This document shows positions 23,805 to 31,024 of a stretch of DNA of 64,000 nucleotides, in pieces. The first letter of the stretch is position 1. The number at the start of each line of letters is the position of its first letter. This stretch comes from JAVDCA01 sp035293985 (GTDB lineage Bacteria; Pseudomonadota; Alphaproteobacteria; Rhizobiales; Xanthobacteraceae). Location of the stretch: contig DATGLS010000045.1 of assembly GCA_035293985.1 (NCBI GenBank), forward strand, positions 124,001 to 188,000, in the 5' to 3' direction. Position numbers and translations under genes: made by a program. The notes beneath the pieces are model-generated. The model was given only the letters and a program-made list of their open reading frames with translations, was not told the origin of the DNA and ran no database searches.

Positions 23805-24572
23805 ATGACGCCCCCCTCGCTCCGCGATCGCGTCGTCCCGGCGGCGCTCGGCCTCGGCACCATCGTGGTCGCCATCCTCGCCGTCGAAATCCTCATTCGC
23901 GCCGGCTGGATCAACGGCTTCATCGTCCCGCTCCCCTCCGACGTCGCGATGAGCTTCGGCAAGGTCATCGCCGAGGAAAACATCCTCGGCCGTTTCCGCG
24001 CGACCTTCCTCGAGGCCTTCGCGGCCGGCGCCATGATCACGGTCGTCGGCGTCCTCCTCGGCCTGCTCCTCTACCGCGTCGCGCTGCTGCGCGCCGCGAC
24101 CGAGACCTGGGTCGCGGCGCTCGCCTCGGCGCCGACCGTGCTGCTCTATCCGCTCTTTCTCGTCATCTTCGGCCGCAGCGCCTCGACCATCATCATGATG
24201 GGCTTCGTCGCCGGCCTGCCGCCCGTGATCCTCAAGACCGTCGAGGGCCTCGCCGGCACCCGCGCGGTGCTGATCAACGTCGGGCGCAGCCTCAAGCTCA
24301 CCCCGACGCAGCAGTTCGTGAAAATCCTGCTGCCGAGCGCGCTGCCGACCATCTTCGTCGGCATCCGCCTCGGCCTGATCTTCACCCTCATCAACGTGGT
24401 CGGCGTCGAGTTCCTGATCAACTTCGGCGGCCTCGGCCAGCTCATCAACGACCTGTTCGAGCGCTACGAGCTCTCCGAGACCTACGCCGCGATCTGCTTC
24501 GTCATCCTCGTCAGCGTGCTGTTCTTCGTCATCACCGAATGGATCGAGCGATGGCTGCGACCGGCACAGTGA
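23805..24572 (+). CDS. ABC transporter permease, NitT/TauT (SsuC) class, first copy
   Basis: A 255-residue inner-membrane permease with about six helices. The EAA loop reads NVGRSLKLTPTQQFVKILLP (about residues 164-183), and GIRLGLIFTLINVVGVEFL follows in the usual place. Starts before the ATG at 23805 fall in the palindrome and are unlikely. Its end overlaps the start of the second permease, so the two are translationally coupled. They share the fold but not close sequence and would form the heterodimeric channel above the ATPase. Confidence 0.93.
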   Translation: MTPPSLRDRVVPAALGLGTIVVAILAVEILIRAGWINGFIVPLPSDVAMSFGKVIAEENILGRFRATFLEAFAAGAMITVVGVLLGLLLYRVALLRAATETWVAALASAPTVLLYPLFLVIFGRSASTIIMMGFVAGLPPVILKTVEGLAGTRAVLINVGRSLKLTPTQQFVKILLPSALPTIFVGIRLGLIFTLINVVGVEFLINFGGLGQLINDLFERYELSETYAAICFVILVSVLFFVITEWIERWLRPAQ

Positions 24573-25360
24573 GCGATCGTGCCGCGCGCGCCGCGCCGCC
24601 GCGCGGGCGCCTGGCGCAAGGCGGCACCCGCGTGACGCTGCTGCGCCTCGCCATCATCGCCATGGTGCTGATCACCTGGGAGGCGCTCGCCTACTCGGGC
24701 CTCCTCTATCGCGACGTGGTGCCGCGCCTGGAGGTGATCGCCGCCGCGCTGTGGACCCTGCTGATCGCGCCCGACACCTGGCGCCATCTCGGCGTCACCG
24801 GCTACGAGATCGCGGTCGGCCTTCTCATCGGCGGCGTCTCCGGCCTCCTCGTCGGCCTCCTGCTCGGCGCCAACCGCGCGCTCGCGCGCGCCTACGAGGC
24901 CTATCTCTATTATCTCGGGCCCACCCCGAAGATCATCTTCTTCCCCGTGATGATCATGTGGTTCGGCGTCGGCTTCGGCTCCAAGATCGCGATGGCGGCG
25001 ATCTCGTGCTTCTTCCCGATCGCGCTCTCGACCGCGTCGGGCATGCGCCAGATCGACAAGGTGCTGATCCGTGTGGGCAAGAGCTTCCGCCTCAACGCCT
25101 GGCAGATGACGACCAAGATCTACCTGCCCGCCATGCGCGCGCCCGTCGTCAACGGCATCCGCCTCGGCCTCGGCGTCGCGCTGATCGGCGCGCTGCTCGC
25201 CGAGACGCGCCTGTCGAGCCAGGGCGTCGGCTACCTCATCATCCAGGCCTACAGCGTCTTCGACATGCCGCGCATGTACGCCATGCTGATCATCCTGTTC
25301 GTCTTCGCCATCGGCGCGAACGCGCTGATCACCAAGCTCGGCGGCCTGCACCGCTCGTAA
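24551..25360 (+). CDS. ABC transporter permease, NitT/TauT (SsuC) class, second copy
   Basis: A 269-residue permease starting at the ATG at 24551, overlapping the first permease by 22 bases; another ATG at 24539 would add four residues. After a basic N-terminal tail it has six membrane segments. The EAA loop reads VGKSFRLNAWQMTTKIYLPA (about 174-193), then NGIRLGLGVALIGALLAET. It is the last gene of the importer set and converges on the binding-protein gene, with a palindrome between them. Confidence 0.93.
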   Translation: MAATGTVSDRAARAAPPRGRLAQGGTRVTLLRLAIIAMVLITWEALAYSGLLYRDVVPRLEVIAAALWTLLIAPDTWRHLGVTGYEIAVGLLIGGVSGLLVGLLLGANRALARAYEAYLYYLGPTPKIIFFPVMIMWFGVGFGSKIAMAAISCFFPIALSTASGMRQIDKVLIRVGKSFRLNAWQMTTKIYLPAMRAPVVNGIRLGLGVALIGALLAETRLSSQGVGYLIIQAYSVFDMPRMYAMLIILFVFAIGANALITKLGGLHRS

Positions 25361-25370
25361 TTGTTCTCTC

Positions 25371-25500
25371 CGTCATGGCCGGGCATAGCCGTTCGAAGAA
25401 CGGCGTCGCGTCGCTCGCCTATGTCCCGGCCATCCACGTCTTGCTTGCTTCATCACCGCGAAGAAAGACGTGGATGCCCGGCCTTCGCCGGGCATGACGG
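25371..25500. repeat. Family A palindrome in a convergent gap
   Basis: Outer arms cgtcatggccgggcat and cgccgggcatgacgg; inner catccacgtctt and aaagacgtggatg; a small inverted repeat gccgttcgaagaacggc sits in the left arm. It separates the permease stop (25360) from the end of the minus-strand gene (25512). Confidence 0.85.
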
Positions 25501-25511
25501 TGGTGTGTGTC

Positions 25512-26501
25512 TCACAACTTGAACGTCTCGTACACCGAGGGGTGAAACAGCTCCTCCACCTTCACGACCCGCGGCGAGAGCCCCTGCGCGTGATGATGCC
25601 GCAAGAACACCTCCAGCGTCTTGCGGTTCGGCTCGACCCCATAGGACCAGAAATCATCCCCCATCAGCTCGCGCGCCTCCTTGAGCCGCTCCTCGACGAA
25701 CGGCATCGTCACCTTGGTGGCCGCCGTGTCGCAGAGCGCCGCAAACGCCGCCGCCTTCGAGGCCGCGAACGCCTTGAACACCGCGACCGGCAGATAAGGA
25801 TGCTTCTCGACGAGAGTCTTGCGGATGCCGATCAGGTGCATGATCGGAAAGACGCCGGTGCGCTTGTAATAGTCCTTGGCGGCCGCGACCGGATCGCGAA
25901 ACAGCCAGCCCACGTTCCTGGTCTCCTTGGTCATGAACGACGGCGGCCGCGGCGCCATGAAGCCGTCGATCTCGCCGTCGATCAGCATCTGCGAGATGGT
26001 CGCACCCTCCGGCGCATCCTCGAGCCGGATGCCGGCCGGCAGCTTGATCGGGTTCTTCTCCGGCCGTCCCGGCTCCTCGATCCCGCCGCGGATCCAGTGG
26101 ACATCGGAACACTTGACGCCGAAATCATCCTCCAGCACCGCCCGCGCCCACACGTTGGCGGTGAGCTGCCATTCCGGCAGCCCGACCTTCCTGCCCTTGA
26201 GATCCGCCGGCTCCTTGATGCGGTCCGTGCGCACCCAGATCGAGGTGTGGCGAAACATCCGCGACACGAACGCCGGCACCGCCACATAGGGACAAGTGCC
26301 GAGCGCCGTGCGCAGCGTGAACGACGACAGCGACAGCTCGCAGATGTCGAAGTCCTGCGACCGAAACGCGCGAAAGAAGATCTCCTCCGGCGACAAGGTC
26401 ATGAAGACCGGGTCGACCCCGTCGATGCGCACCGCCCCATCGATCAACGGCCGGTTGCGATCATAGTCGCCGACCGCAACAGAAAGACTCAAAGCTGCCA
26501 T
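25512..26501 (-). CDS. Periplasmic-binding-protein-fold protein related to 4,5-dihydroxyphthalate decarboxylase (PhtD/NMT1-like)
   Basis: A 329-residue protein whose start (LSLSVAVGDYDRNRPLIDGAV) and blocks FDICELSLSSF, VFVSRMFRHTSIWVRTD-like, DLKGRKVGLPEWQLTANVWARAVL and DGEIDGFMAPRPP match proteins annotated as 4,5-dihydroxyphthalate decarboxylase or NitT/TauT substrate-binding proteins. No signal peptide is visible. It may therefore be a cytoplasmic enzyme or a binding protein with a mis-set start. Position, convergent with a complete NitT/TauT transporter lacking its own receptor, favours an involvement with that importer. An aromatic carboxylate ligand is plausible but unproven. Confidence 0.8.
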   Translation of the reverse strand: MAALSLSVAVGDYDRNRPLIDGAVRIDGVDPVFMTLSPEEIFFRAFRSQDFDICELSLSSFTLRTALGTCPYVAVPAFVSRMFRHTSIWVRTDRIKEPADLKGRKVGLPEWQLTANVWARAVLEDDFGVKCSDVHWIRGGIEEPGRPEKNPIKLPAGIRLEDAPEGATISQMLIDGEIDGFMAPRPPSFMTKETRNVGWLFRDPVAAAKDYYKRTGVFPIMHLIGIRKTLVEKHPYLPVAVFKAFAASKAAAFAALCDTAATKVTMPFVEERLKEARELMGDDFWSYGVEPNRKTLEVFLRHHHAQGLSPRVVKVEELFHPSVYETFKL

Positions 26502-26543
26502 GGAGGTCCCGAGTTGTGAGGAAGGAGGTCGCGCAATCTACCC

Positions 26544-26740
26544 CGTCATGGCCGGGCTTGTCCCGGCCATCCACGTCTTGCCCCGCATGCAGAAAGACGT
26601 GGGTGCCCGCCTTCGCGGCGCCTTCGCGGGCATGACGAAGACACTCCGTCATGGCCGGGCTCGTCCCGGCCATCCACGTCTTGCCGCGCATGCAGAAGGA
26701 CGTGGATGCCCGCCTTCGCGGCGCCTTCGCGGGCATGACG
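26544..26740. repeat. Two tandem family A palindromes
   Basis: Copies at 26544-26637 and 26647-26740 are nearly identical: each begins cgtcatggccgggct, carries catccacgtcttg and a ccttcgcggcgccttcgcgg right arm, and ends gggcatgacga. A local duplication is likely. They fill the gap between two minus-strand genes. Confidence 0.85.
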
Positions 26741-26742
26741 AG

Positions 26743-27048
26743 CTACGGAGTCAAGCTCGCGGCCAAATCACGCCACTCCGGATTCATCTGGTGAATGAGC
26801 CGGACCTTCCACGCCCGCGACCAGTGCTTGATCGCCTTCTCGCGCTGAATGGCGTCGCGGATATCGTCGAAGCGCTCGTAGTAGACCAGCAGCTTGAGCC
26901 CATATCGTTTCGTGAACCCGTCAACCAATCCCTCTCGATGCTGGTAGGCACGCGCAAGCAAATTGCTCGTCACACCGACGTAAAGGATCCCGTTGCGCCG
27001 GTTGGTCATGAAGTAGACGAAGCCGCCCCTCTCCATGCGGCGGAGCAT
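26743..27048 (-). CDS. GIY-YIG nuclease family protein
   Basis: About 101 residues from the ATG at 27048 (97 from 27036). A small single-domain GIY-YIG endonuclease of the UvrC-N/YhbQ-like type. FVYFMTNRRNGILYVGVTSNL carries the two motif tyrosines. YGLKLLVYYERFDDIRDAIQ with the catalytic-site Glu and REKAIKHWSRAWKVRLI follow. The frame is open further upstream to 27102, but residues there (MAGLVPAIHVF) are the translation of a family A palindrome that abuts the ATG. No ribosome site is visible. The palindrome seems to have replaced the natural 5' flank; expression is doubtful. Confidence 0.82.
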   Translation of the reverse strand: MLRRMERGGFVYFMTNRRNGILYVGVTSNLLARAYQHREGLVDGFTKRYGLKLLVYYERFDDIRDAIQREKAIKHWSRAWKVRLIHQMNPEWRDLAASLTP

Positions 27049-27308
27049 AAAGACGTGGATGGCCGGGACAAGCCCGGCCATGACGGTTCTCAATCGGCTC
27101 ACTCATCGTCATGCCCGGCGAAGGCCGGGCATCCACGTCTTCCTGCGAGAACGGCAAGACGTGGATGGCCGGGACAAGCCGGGACAAGCCCGGCCATGAC
27201 GGTGCTCGATCGGCTCACCCCCCGTCATGCCCGGCGAAGGCCGGGCATCCACGTCTTCCTGCGAGAGCGGCAAGACGTGGATGGCCGGGACAAGCCCGGC
27301 CATGACGG
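27049..27308. repeat. Cluster of three family A arms
   Basis: A half element at 27049-27086 (aaagacgtggatggccggga to tgacgg) and full elements at 27107-27202 and 27223-27308. The full copies share cgtcatgcccggcgaaggcc and an inner catccacgtcttcctgcgag. One contains a duplicated gggacaagcc. They occupy nearly all the space between soxZ and the GIY-YIG gene. Confidence 0.87.
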
Positions 27309-27322
27309 CGCTCCGGCAAACG

Positions 27323-27646
27323 CTACGTCACCACGATCTTGCGGTCTTCCGTCGTCACCGTGCCGTTGTCGTCGAACCAGCTGAAGCGGAGCGTGCCGCT
27401 CGTGGTCGCGCGCATGTTGAACTTGATGTACGGGTTGGGCGCGATCGCGGGCTCGAGGTCGACGCTGAACAGCGGCGCGCCGTTGAAGGTGCAGGTGAAC
27501 TTGTTGATGATCTCGCGCGGGACGAGCTTGCCGGCCTCGTCCTTGCGAAAGCCCGTCTCCATGATGTGGGAGACGAGGGTGCGGATCTCGATCACCTCGC
27601 CCTTCTTGGCGCTCTCCGGCAGCTTGATGCGAACGTTCTCGGCCAT
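27323..27646 (-). CDS. soxZ: Thiosulfate-oxidation carrier protein SoxZ (second copy)
   Basis: A 107-residue SoxZ. RIKLPESAKKGEVIEIRTLV, SHIMETGFRKDEAGKLVPRE, then FSVDLEPAIAPNPYIKFNM and LRFSWFDDNG are the family blocks. SoxZ is periplasmic and forms the SoxYZ heterodimer, entering the periplasm together with the Tat substrate SoxY; it has no signal peptide of its own, as expected. It follows the second soxY by ten bases, so the two form an operon transcribed away from the ArsR regulator. It diverges clearly from the SoxZ at 31907, so this is not a recent duplicate. Confidence 0.95.
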   Translation of the reverse strand: MAENVRIKLPESAKKGEVIEIRTLVSHIMETGFRKDEAGKLVPREIINKFTCTFNGAPLFSVDLEPAIAPNPYIKFNMRATTSGTLRFSWFDDNGTVTTEDRKIVVT

Positions 27647-27656
27647 TGTGCAGCCC

Positions 27657-28106
27657 TCAGCCCCCGCACCCGCCGACGGTCACCTTCACGGTCTTGCTCG
27701 CCGTGATGAAATGCCCCTTGCTGGTCTTCGCCACCACCACCACGTCCTGCGTCGCCGCGAGCCGGATGCGGGTCGCGACGTCGGCGCGCCCGCATGCCGG
27801 GGTCAGATGAAACGTGACGATGCGCGGGCGCGGGTTCGCCTGCGCCACCACCAGGATGTCGCTGACGTGGTCTTCCTCGGTCATCGGGCTGTCGACGGTC
27901 GCGGCAAAGGGAACCGTATTGCCGTTCTCGGCGATCTCCGGCAGGTCGATCGCGATCTTGCCGGGAACCGGCGGCACGCCGCCGGTGAACCTGGCGATGG
28001 CGTCGGCCGCTTCCTGCGGCGTCGCCTGCGCGGCGGCGCCCGCAACCGCCAGCGCCGCGCCGCCGACCGCCAGTGCCAGAACATCGCGTCGCGACGATCC
28101 GCTCAT
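27657..28106 (-). CDS. soxY: Thiosulfate-oxidation carrier protein SoxY (second copy)
   Basis: A 149-residue SoxY with a Tat signal (SSRRDVLALAVGGAALAVAG) and the mobile C-terminal arm ending KVTVGGCGG. The Cys of this arm carries the thiosulfate-derived sulfur through the Sox cycle. IDLPEIAENGNTVPFAATV is the conserved fold segment. It is the first gene of a soxYZ pair separate from the main sox operon and divergent from the ArsR-type regulator gene. Two extra features differ from the other copy: a shorter N-terminal part and an additional Cys in LTPACGRADV. A parallel sulfur carrier for another process is possible. Confidence 0.94.
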   Translation of the reverse strand: MSGSSRRDVLALAVGGAALAVAGAAAQATPQEAADAIARFTGGVPPVPGKIAIDLPEIAENGNTVPFAATVDSPMTEEDHVSDILVVAQANPRPRIVTFHLTPACGRADVATRIRLAATQDVVVVAKTSKGHFITASKTVKVTVGGCGG

Positions 28107-28450
28107 GACGCGCTCACCCTACCGACTGACCTTGCTCATCGACCGTCGCGCACGCGGAAAATGACATTCGGTCTCGTCGCCTGCGACCGCTGCTTTTTCA
28201 CCACGACACCACGCCGCCGCAGCGAGAATCTTCTCGTCGTCGTGCGACTGTCGCGCCGCAACTATACACACGCCGGAATGCCGATCGCGTCAAGATCAGG
28301 TGAAGGCGCGCCGCCGTTAACCATGCGCGTGCGGCGCCCGTGTCGTCGCCGCGTTGCCCCGCCACGATCAAGTGGCCCGTTCCATTGAACGGATCGACCG
28401 GGTACCTCGAGTTTGCTATAGTGCTATCATCGTCACTTATGGGGTACGTG
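28107..28450. promoter_or_regulatory. Divergent regulatory region between soxY (second copy) and the ArsR regulator
   Basis: The 344 bases have no credible gene. The A/T-rich stretch at 28411-28440 contains GCTATAGT and GCTATCAT as a near-direct repeat, with TATAGT and TATCAT possible -10 sites, and GGGG before the regulator start. It is the likely place for autoregulation and for control of the soxYZ pair. The operator itself cannot be assigned. Confidence 0.45.
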
Positions 28451-28795
28451 ATGCGCTCGAACCTGCAGCCGGTTTCCGCACCACCTGCGCCGCGGGCAGA
28501 GCCCGAGCGCATGATCGACAAGGCGCGCCGCGCCGCCGATTTCCTCAAGGCCCTCGCGCACGAGAACCGGCTGATGATCCTGTGCATCCTGTCGCAGGGC
28601 GAGCGCTCGGTGTCCGAGCTCGAGGAGATGCTGTCGCTGCGCCAGCCGACCGTGTCGCAGCAGCTCGCCCGCCTGCGCGCCGACGGCCTCGTCACCACCC
28701 GCCGCGACGGCAAGGCCATCCACTACAGCCTCGCCAGCGAAGAGGCCCGCGTCGTCGTCGGCGCCGTCTACGAGATGTTCTGCGGCGCGAAATAG
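28451..28795 (+). CDS. ArsR family repressor of the SqrR/BigR/SoxR persulfide-sensor type
   Basis: A 114-residue winged-helix repressor, starting at the ATG at 28451 (GGGG eight bases upstream; ATG 28439 is an alternative). DNA-binding helix region: SVSELEEMLSLRQPTVSQQL, then LVTTRRDGKAIHYSLAS. It has the two cysteines that define the BigR/SqrR group: one in RLMILCILSQGE before the helix-turn-helix and one in YEMFCGAK at the end. In characterised relatives these form a tetrasulfide on exposure to persulfide and release DNA. Position inside the sox region fits control of sulfur oxidation. Targets are inferred. Confidence 0.9.
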   Translation: MRSNLQPVSAPPAPRAEPERMIDKARRAADFLKALAHENRLMILCILSQGERSVSELEEMLSLRQPTVSQQLARLRADGLVTTRRDGKAIHYSLASEEARVVVGAVYEMFCGAK

Positions 28796-28816
28796 CGCCC
28801 CGACATCACATGACGC

Positions 28817-28922
28817 CGTCATGCCCGGCGAAGGCCGGGCATCCACGTCTTGCTTGCTGATTCGCCTGCAAGAAAGAAAGACGTGGATGCCCGCCTGCGC
28901 GCCGCCTGCGCGGGCACGACGG
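28817..28922. repeat. Family A palindrome in the convergent gap between the regulator and soxB
   Basis: cgtcatgcccggcgaaggcc and the right arm gcgccgcctgcgcgggcacg enclose catccacgtcttg / aaagacgtggatg. Its left end lies 22 bases after the regulator stop and its right end 6 bases before the soxB end. Confidence 0.85.
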
Positions 28923-28927
28923 AGGAA

Positions 28928-30667
28928 TCATCCGCCGACACCCGGATTGTTCGCCACCCCCTTCAACGCCACCCGGTTGAGCCGCTTCGGCGCGGCCGTC
29001 CTCTGCCCGCGCAAATAATTCGCCACCACGTCCCACACCGGCTTGCCGTGCTGCGGGTTGACCGAGGCCCAGCCCGCGACCTTGTAGCCCTTGTCCGGCT
29101 CGAGCGCGCGGCCATCGTCGAGCGTGAGATCGGAAATGCGCTGCCCGATCGCATTGCCCGGCGCGCACGCATAGTCGACCCCGCCCAGCCGCACCATGTC
29201 GCCGCCCTGCTGGTAATAGGGATCGGGATTGAACAGGTTGTCGCAGACGTCCTCCATCATCGCCTTGATCTGCGCGCCCGTCATCTGTTGCACATAGGTC
29301 TCCGCATACGTGATCGCGGTGTCGTTGAGCAGGTCGCCCATCGTGATGGTGTCGCCGGCGAGCACGCTGTTGCCCCAGCGGAAGCCGGGCGAGAGCGCGA
29401 TCTCGGCGTCGAGCTCGTGGCGCAGAGCATCGCAGATGAGCTGGTCCATGGTGCCGTTGAAGTTGCCGCGCCGGTAGAGCAGATCGCCCGCGACCGCGAG
29501 CTTCTCGCCGAACGCGGCCGTGTGCGGCTCGCTCGCCCGCTCGATCAGCGCCGCCATCGCGGGGTCGGGCTTGAGCAGGTTGGCGAAGATCGGCAGCAGC
29601 TGATAGCGCACGCTCTTCACCCGCCCCTTGGCGAGCTCGAGGTCGAGCACGCCGAGGAATTTCCCCGCCGAGCCCGCATTGGTCACCACCGTGGTGCAGC
29701 ACGGATTGGTCACCGTCACGGGCCGGGGGACGGCGTCGTGGGTGTGCCCGCCGAGGATCACGTCGATGCCGGTGACGCGGGTCGCGAGCTTGAGGTCCGC
29801 ATCCATGCCGTTGTGCGAGAGCAGCACCACGGCGTCGACCTTGTCGCGGTCGCGCAGCTCGACCACGACCTTCTGCAGCTCCGCCTCGTGCAGGCCGAAG
29901 GTCCAGTCCGGCACGAAGCGCTTGGGATGGGCGACCGGGACGTAAGGAAACGCCTGCCCGATCACGCCGATGCGGAAGCCGCCCACCTCCTTGATGGTCG
30001 AGGGCTTGAACACGCGCCCGCTCGCCGGATCGAACGCGGGCTTATTGTCGAACGCCGCCTCCTCGGTGAGGAAGACGTTCTGCGCCAGGAACTCGCCCTT
30101 GAAGCCCGTCAGGTTGGCGCGCAGCCGCTCCTCGCCATAGGTGAATTCCCAATGGCCGGTCATCGCCGCGACGCCGAGCAGGTTCGCGGCCTCCACCATC
30201 TCCTGCCCCTGCATCGCATTGGCGAGCCCGCTGCCCTGCATCAGGTCGCCGCCGTCGAGCAGCAGCGAATTGGCCGCGCCGGCCTCGGTGCGCAGCCGAT
30301 CGACCAGCGTCTTGAGATGCGCAAAGCCGCCGAGCCGGCCATAGCGATGCGCCGCCTCGGCGAAATCGAGATACGTGAGCGCATGTGCGAGCCGGCCGTT
30401 CGGCGCGACCCCGAAATGCTCGAGAAACGCGCGCCCGACCAGATGCGGCGGCTGTCCGGCCATGCTGCCGATGCCGATATTGAGGCTCGGCTCGCGGAAA
30501 TAGACCGGCGCGAGCTGCGCATGCGAATCGGTCAGGTGCAGGATGCGCGCGTTGCCGAACCGGCCGATGTCGTAGAGGTCATCGTCGGCGGCACGCGCCG
30601 GGACGCGCGGCACGACGCCGGCGAGCGCCGCGGCGGTGACGGCTTTCAAAAGGTCGCGGCGATGCAT
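28928..30667 (-). CDS. soxB: Thiosulfohydrolase SoxB
   Basis: A 579-residue periplasmic enzyme that hydrolyses sulfate from the SoxY-bound thiosulfonate, using two manganese ions. A Tat-type leader (MHRRDLLKAVTAAALAGVV) is followed by the metallophosphoesterase/5'-nucleotidase fold. Key blocks are ILHLTDSHAQLAPVYFREP, LLLDGGDLMQGSGLAN, MTGHWEFTYG, LLSHNGMDAD and ILGGHTHDA, which include the metal ligands. The C-terminal 5'-nucleotidase domain (NDTAITYAETY ... GGVDYACAPG) is complete. Length is normal. It is the last gene of the main sox operon. Confidence 0.97.
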   Translation of the reverse strand: MHRRDLLKAVTAAALAGVVPRVPARAADDDLYDIGRFGNARILHLTDSHAQLAPVYFREPSLNIGIGSMAGQPPHLVGRAFLEHFGVAPNGRLAHALTYLDFAEAAHRYGRLGGFAHLKTLVDRLRTEAGAANSLLLDGGDLMQGSGLANAMQGQEMVEAANLLGVAAMTGHWEFTYGEERLRANLTGFKGEFLAQNVFLTEEAAFDNKPAFDPASGRVFKPSTIKEVGGFRIGVIGQAFPYVPVAHPKRFVPDWTFGLHEAELQKVVVELRDRDKVDAVVLLSHNGMDADLKLATRVTGIDVILGGHTHDAVPRPVTVTNPCCTTVVTNAGSAGKFLGVLDLELAKGRVKSVRYQLLPIFANLLKPDPAMAALIERASEPHTAAFGEKLAVAGDLLYRRGNFNGTMDQLICDALRHELDAEIALSPGFRWGNSVLAGDTITMGDLLNDTAITYAETYVQQMTGAQIKAMMEDVCDNLFNPDPYYQQGGDMVRLGGVDYACAPGNAIGQRISDLTLDDGRALEPDKGYKVAGWASVNPQHGKPVWDVVANYLRGQRTAAPKRLNRVALKGVANNPGVGG

Positions 30668-30692
30668 CGTCGAGGCTCCACGTCGCGCGCGA

Positions 30693-31007
30693 TCAGCGGA
30701 TCACGCCGGCCTTCCACGCCGTCGCCTGATCCTCGGCCTGGGCGATCGACGCCTCGGCGAGCGCCTGCGCCTGCTTCGCCAGCGCAATCGCCTCATCGTA
30801 CTTGCCGGCGGTCGCGGCGGCTTGCGCCGCTTTGAGCGTCGCGACCGTCGTGGTCCATTGCGTCTTCAGGGCCGCCGCCTGCTTGCTGGCCCTCTCCGCC
30901 GCCGCATAGGCCGCCTTGAAGTCGTCCGCCGGCGCCGCGAGCGCAGACATCGTCAAGCCCGCCGCCGCAACGAACACCATCAGGCTGATCGGCAAAGCGC
31001 AGCGCAT
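30693..31007 (-). CDS. soxK: SoxXA-binding protein (SoxK-like)
   Basis: A 104-residue secreted helical protein from the ATG at 31007, preceded by GGAAGGAG. A Sec signal (LPISLMVFVAAAGLTMSALA) is followed by ~75 residues of Ala/Lys/Gln-rich amphipathic helix with repeated YAAAERASKQAAALK- and IALAKQAQALAEASI-like turns. Small proteins of this type sit between soxA and soxB and bind SoxXA, raising its activity. The position here, with soxA upstream and soxB downstream, is exactly that. Identification rests on position, size and composition because the family is poorly conserved. Confidence 0.8.
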   Translation of the reverse strand: MRCALPISLMVFVAAAGLTMSALAAPADDFKAAYAAAERASKQAAALKTQWTTTVATLKAAQAAATAGKYDEAIALAKQAQALAEASIAQAEDQATAWKAGVIR

Positions 31008-31024
31008 GGCCCTTGCTCCTTCCA

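Noticed and set aside
27087..27305. Frames encoding repeated MAGLVPAIHVLPLSQEDVDA-like peptides
   Set aside because: These are family A palindromes read in frame; the same peptides come from both strands and many loci.
25371..27308. Regularly repeated arms resembling a CRISPR array
   Set aside because: The units are long inverted repeats with matching inner arms, irregular spacing and no unique spacers of constant length; no cas genes are nearby.
28846..30835. Long plus-strand frame opposite soxB
   Set aside because: Antisense shadow of soxB; first codons derive from a palindrome.
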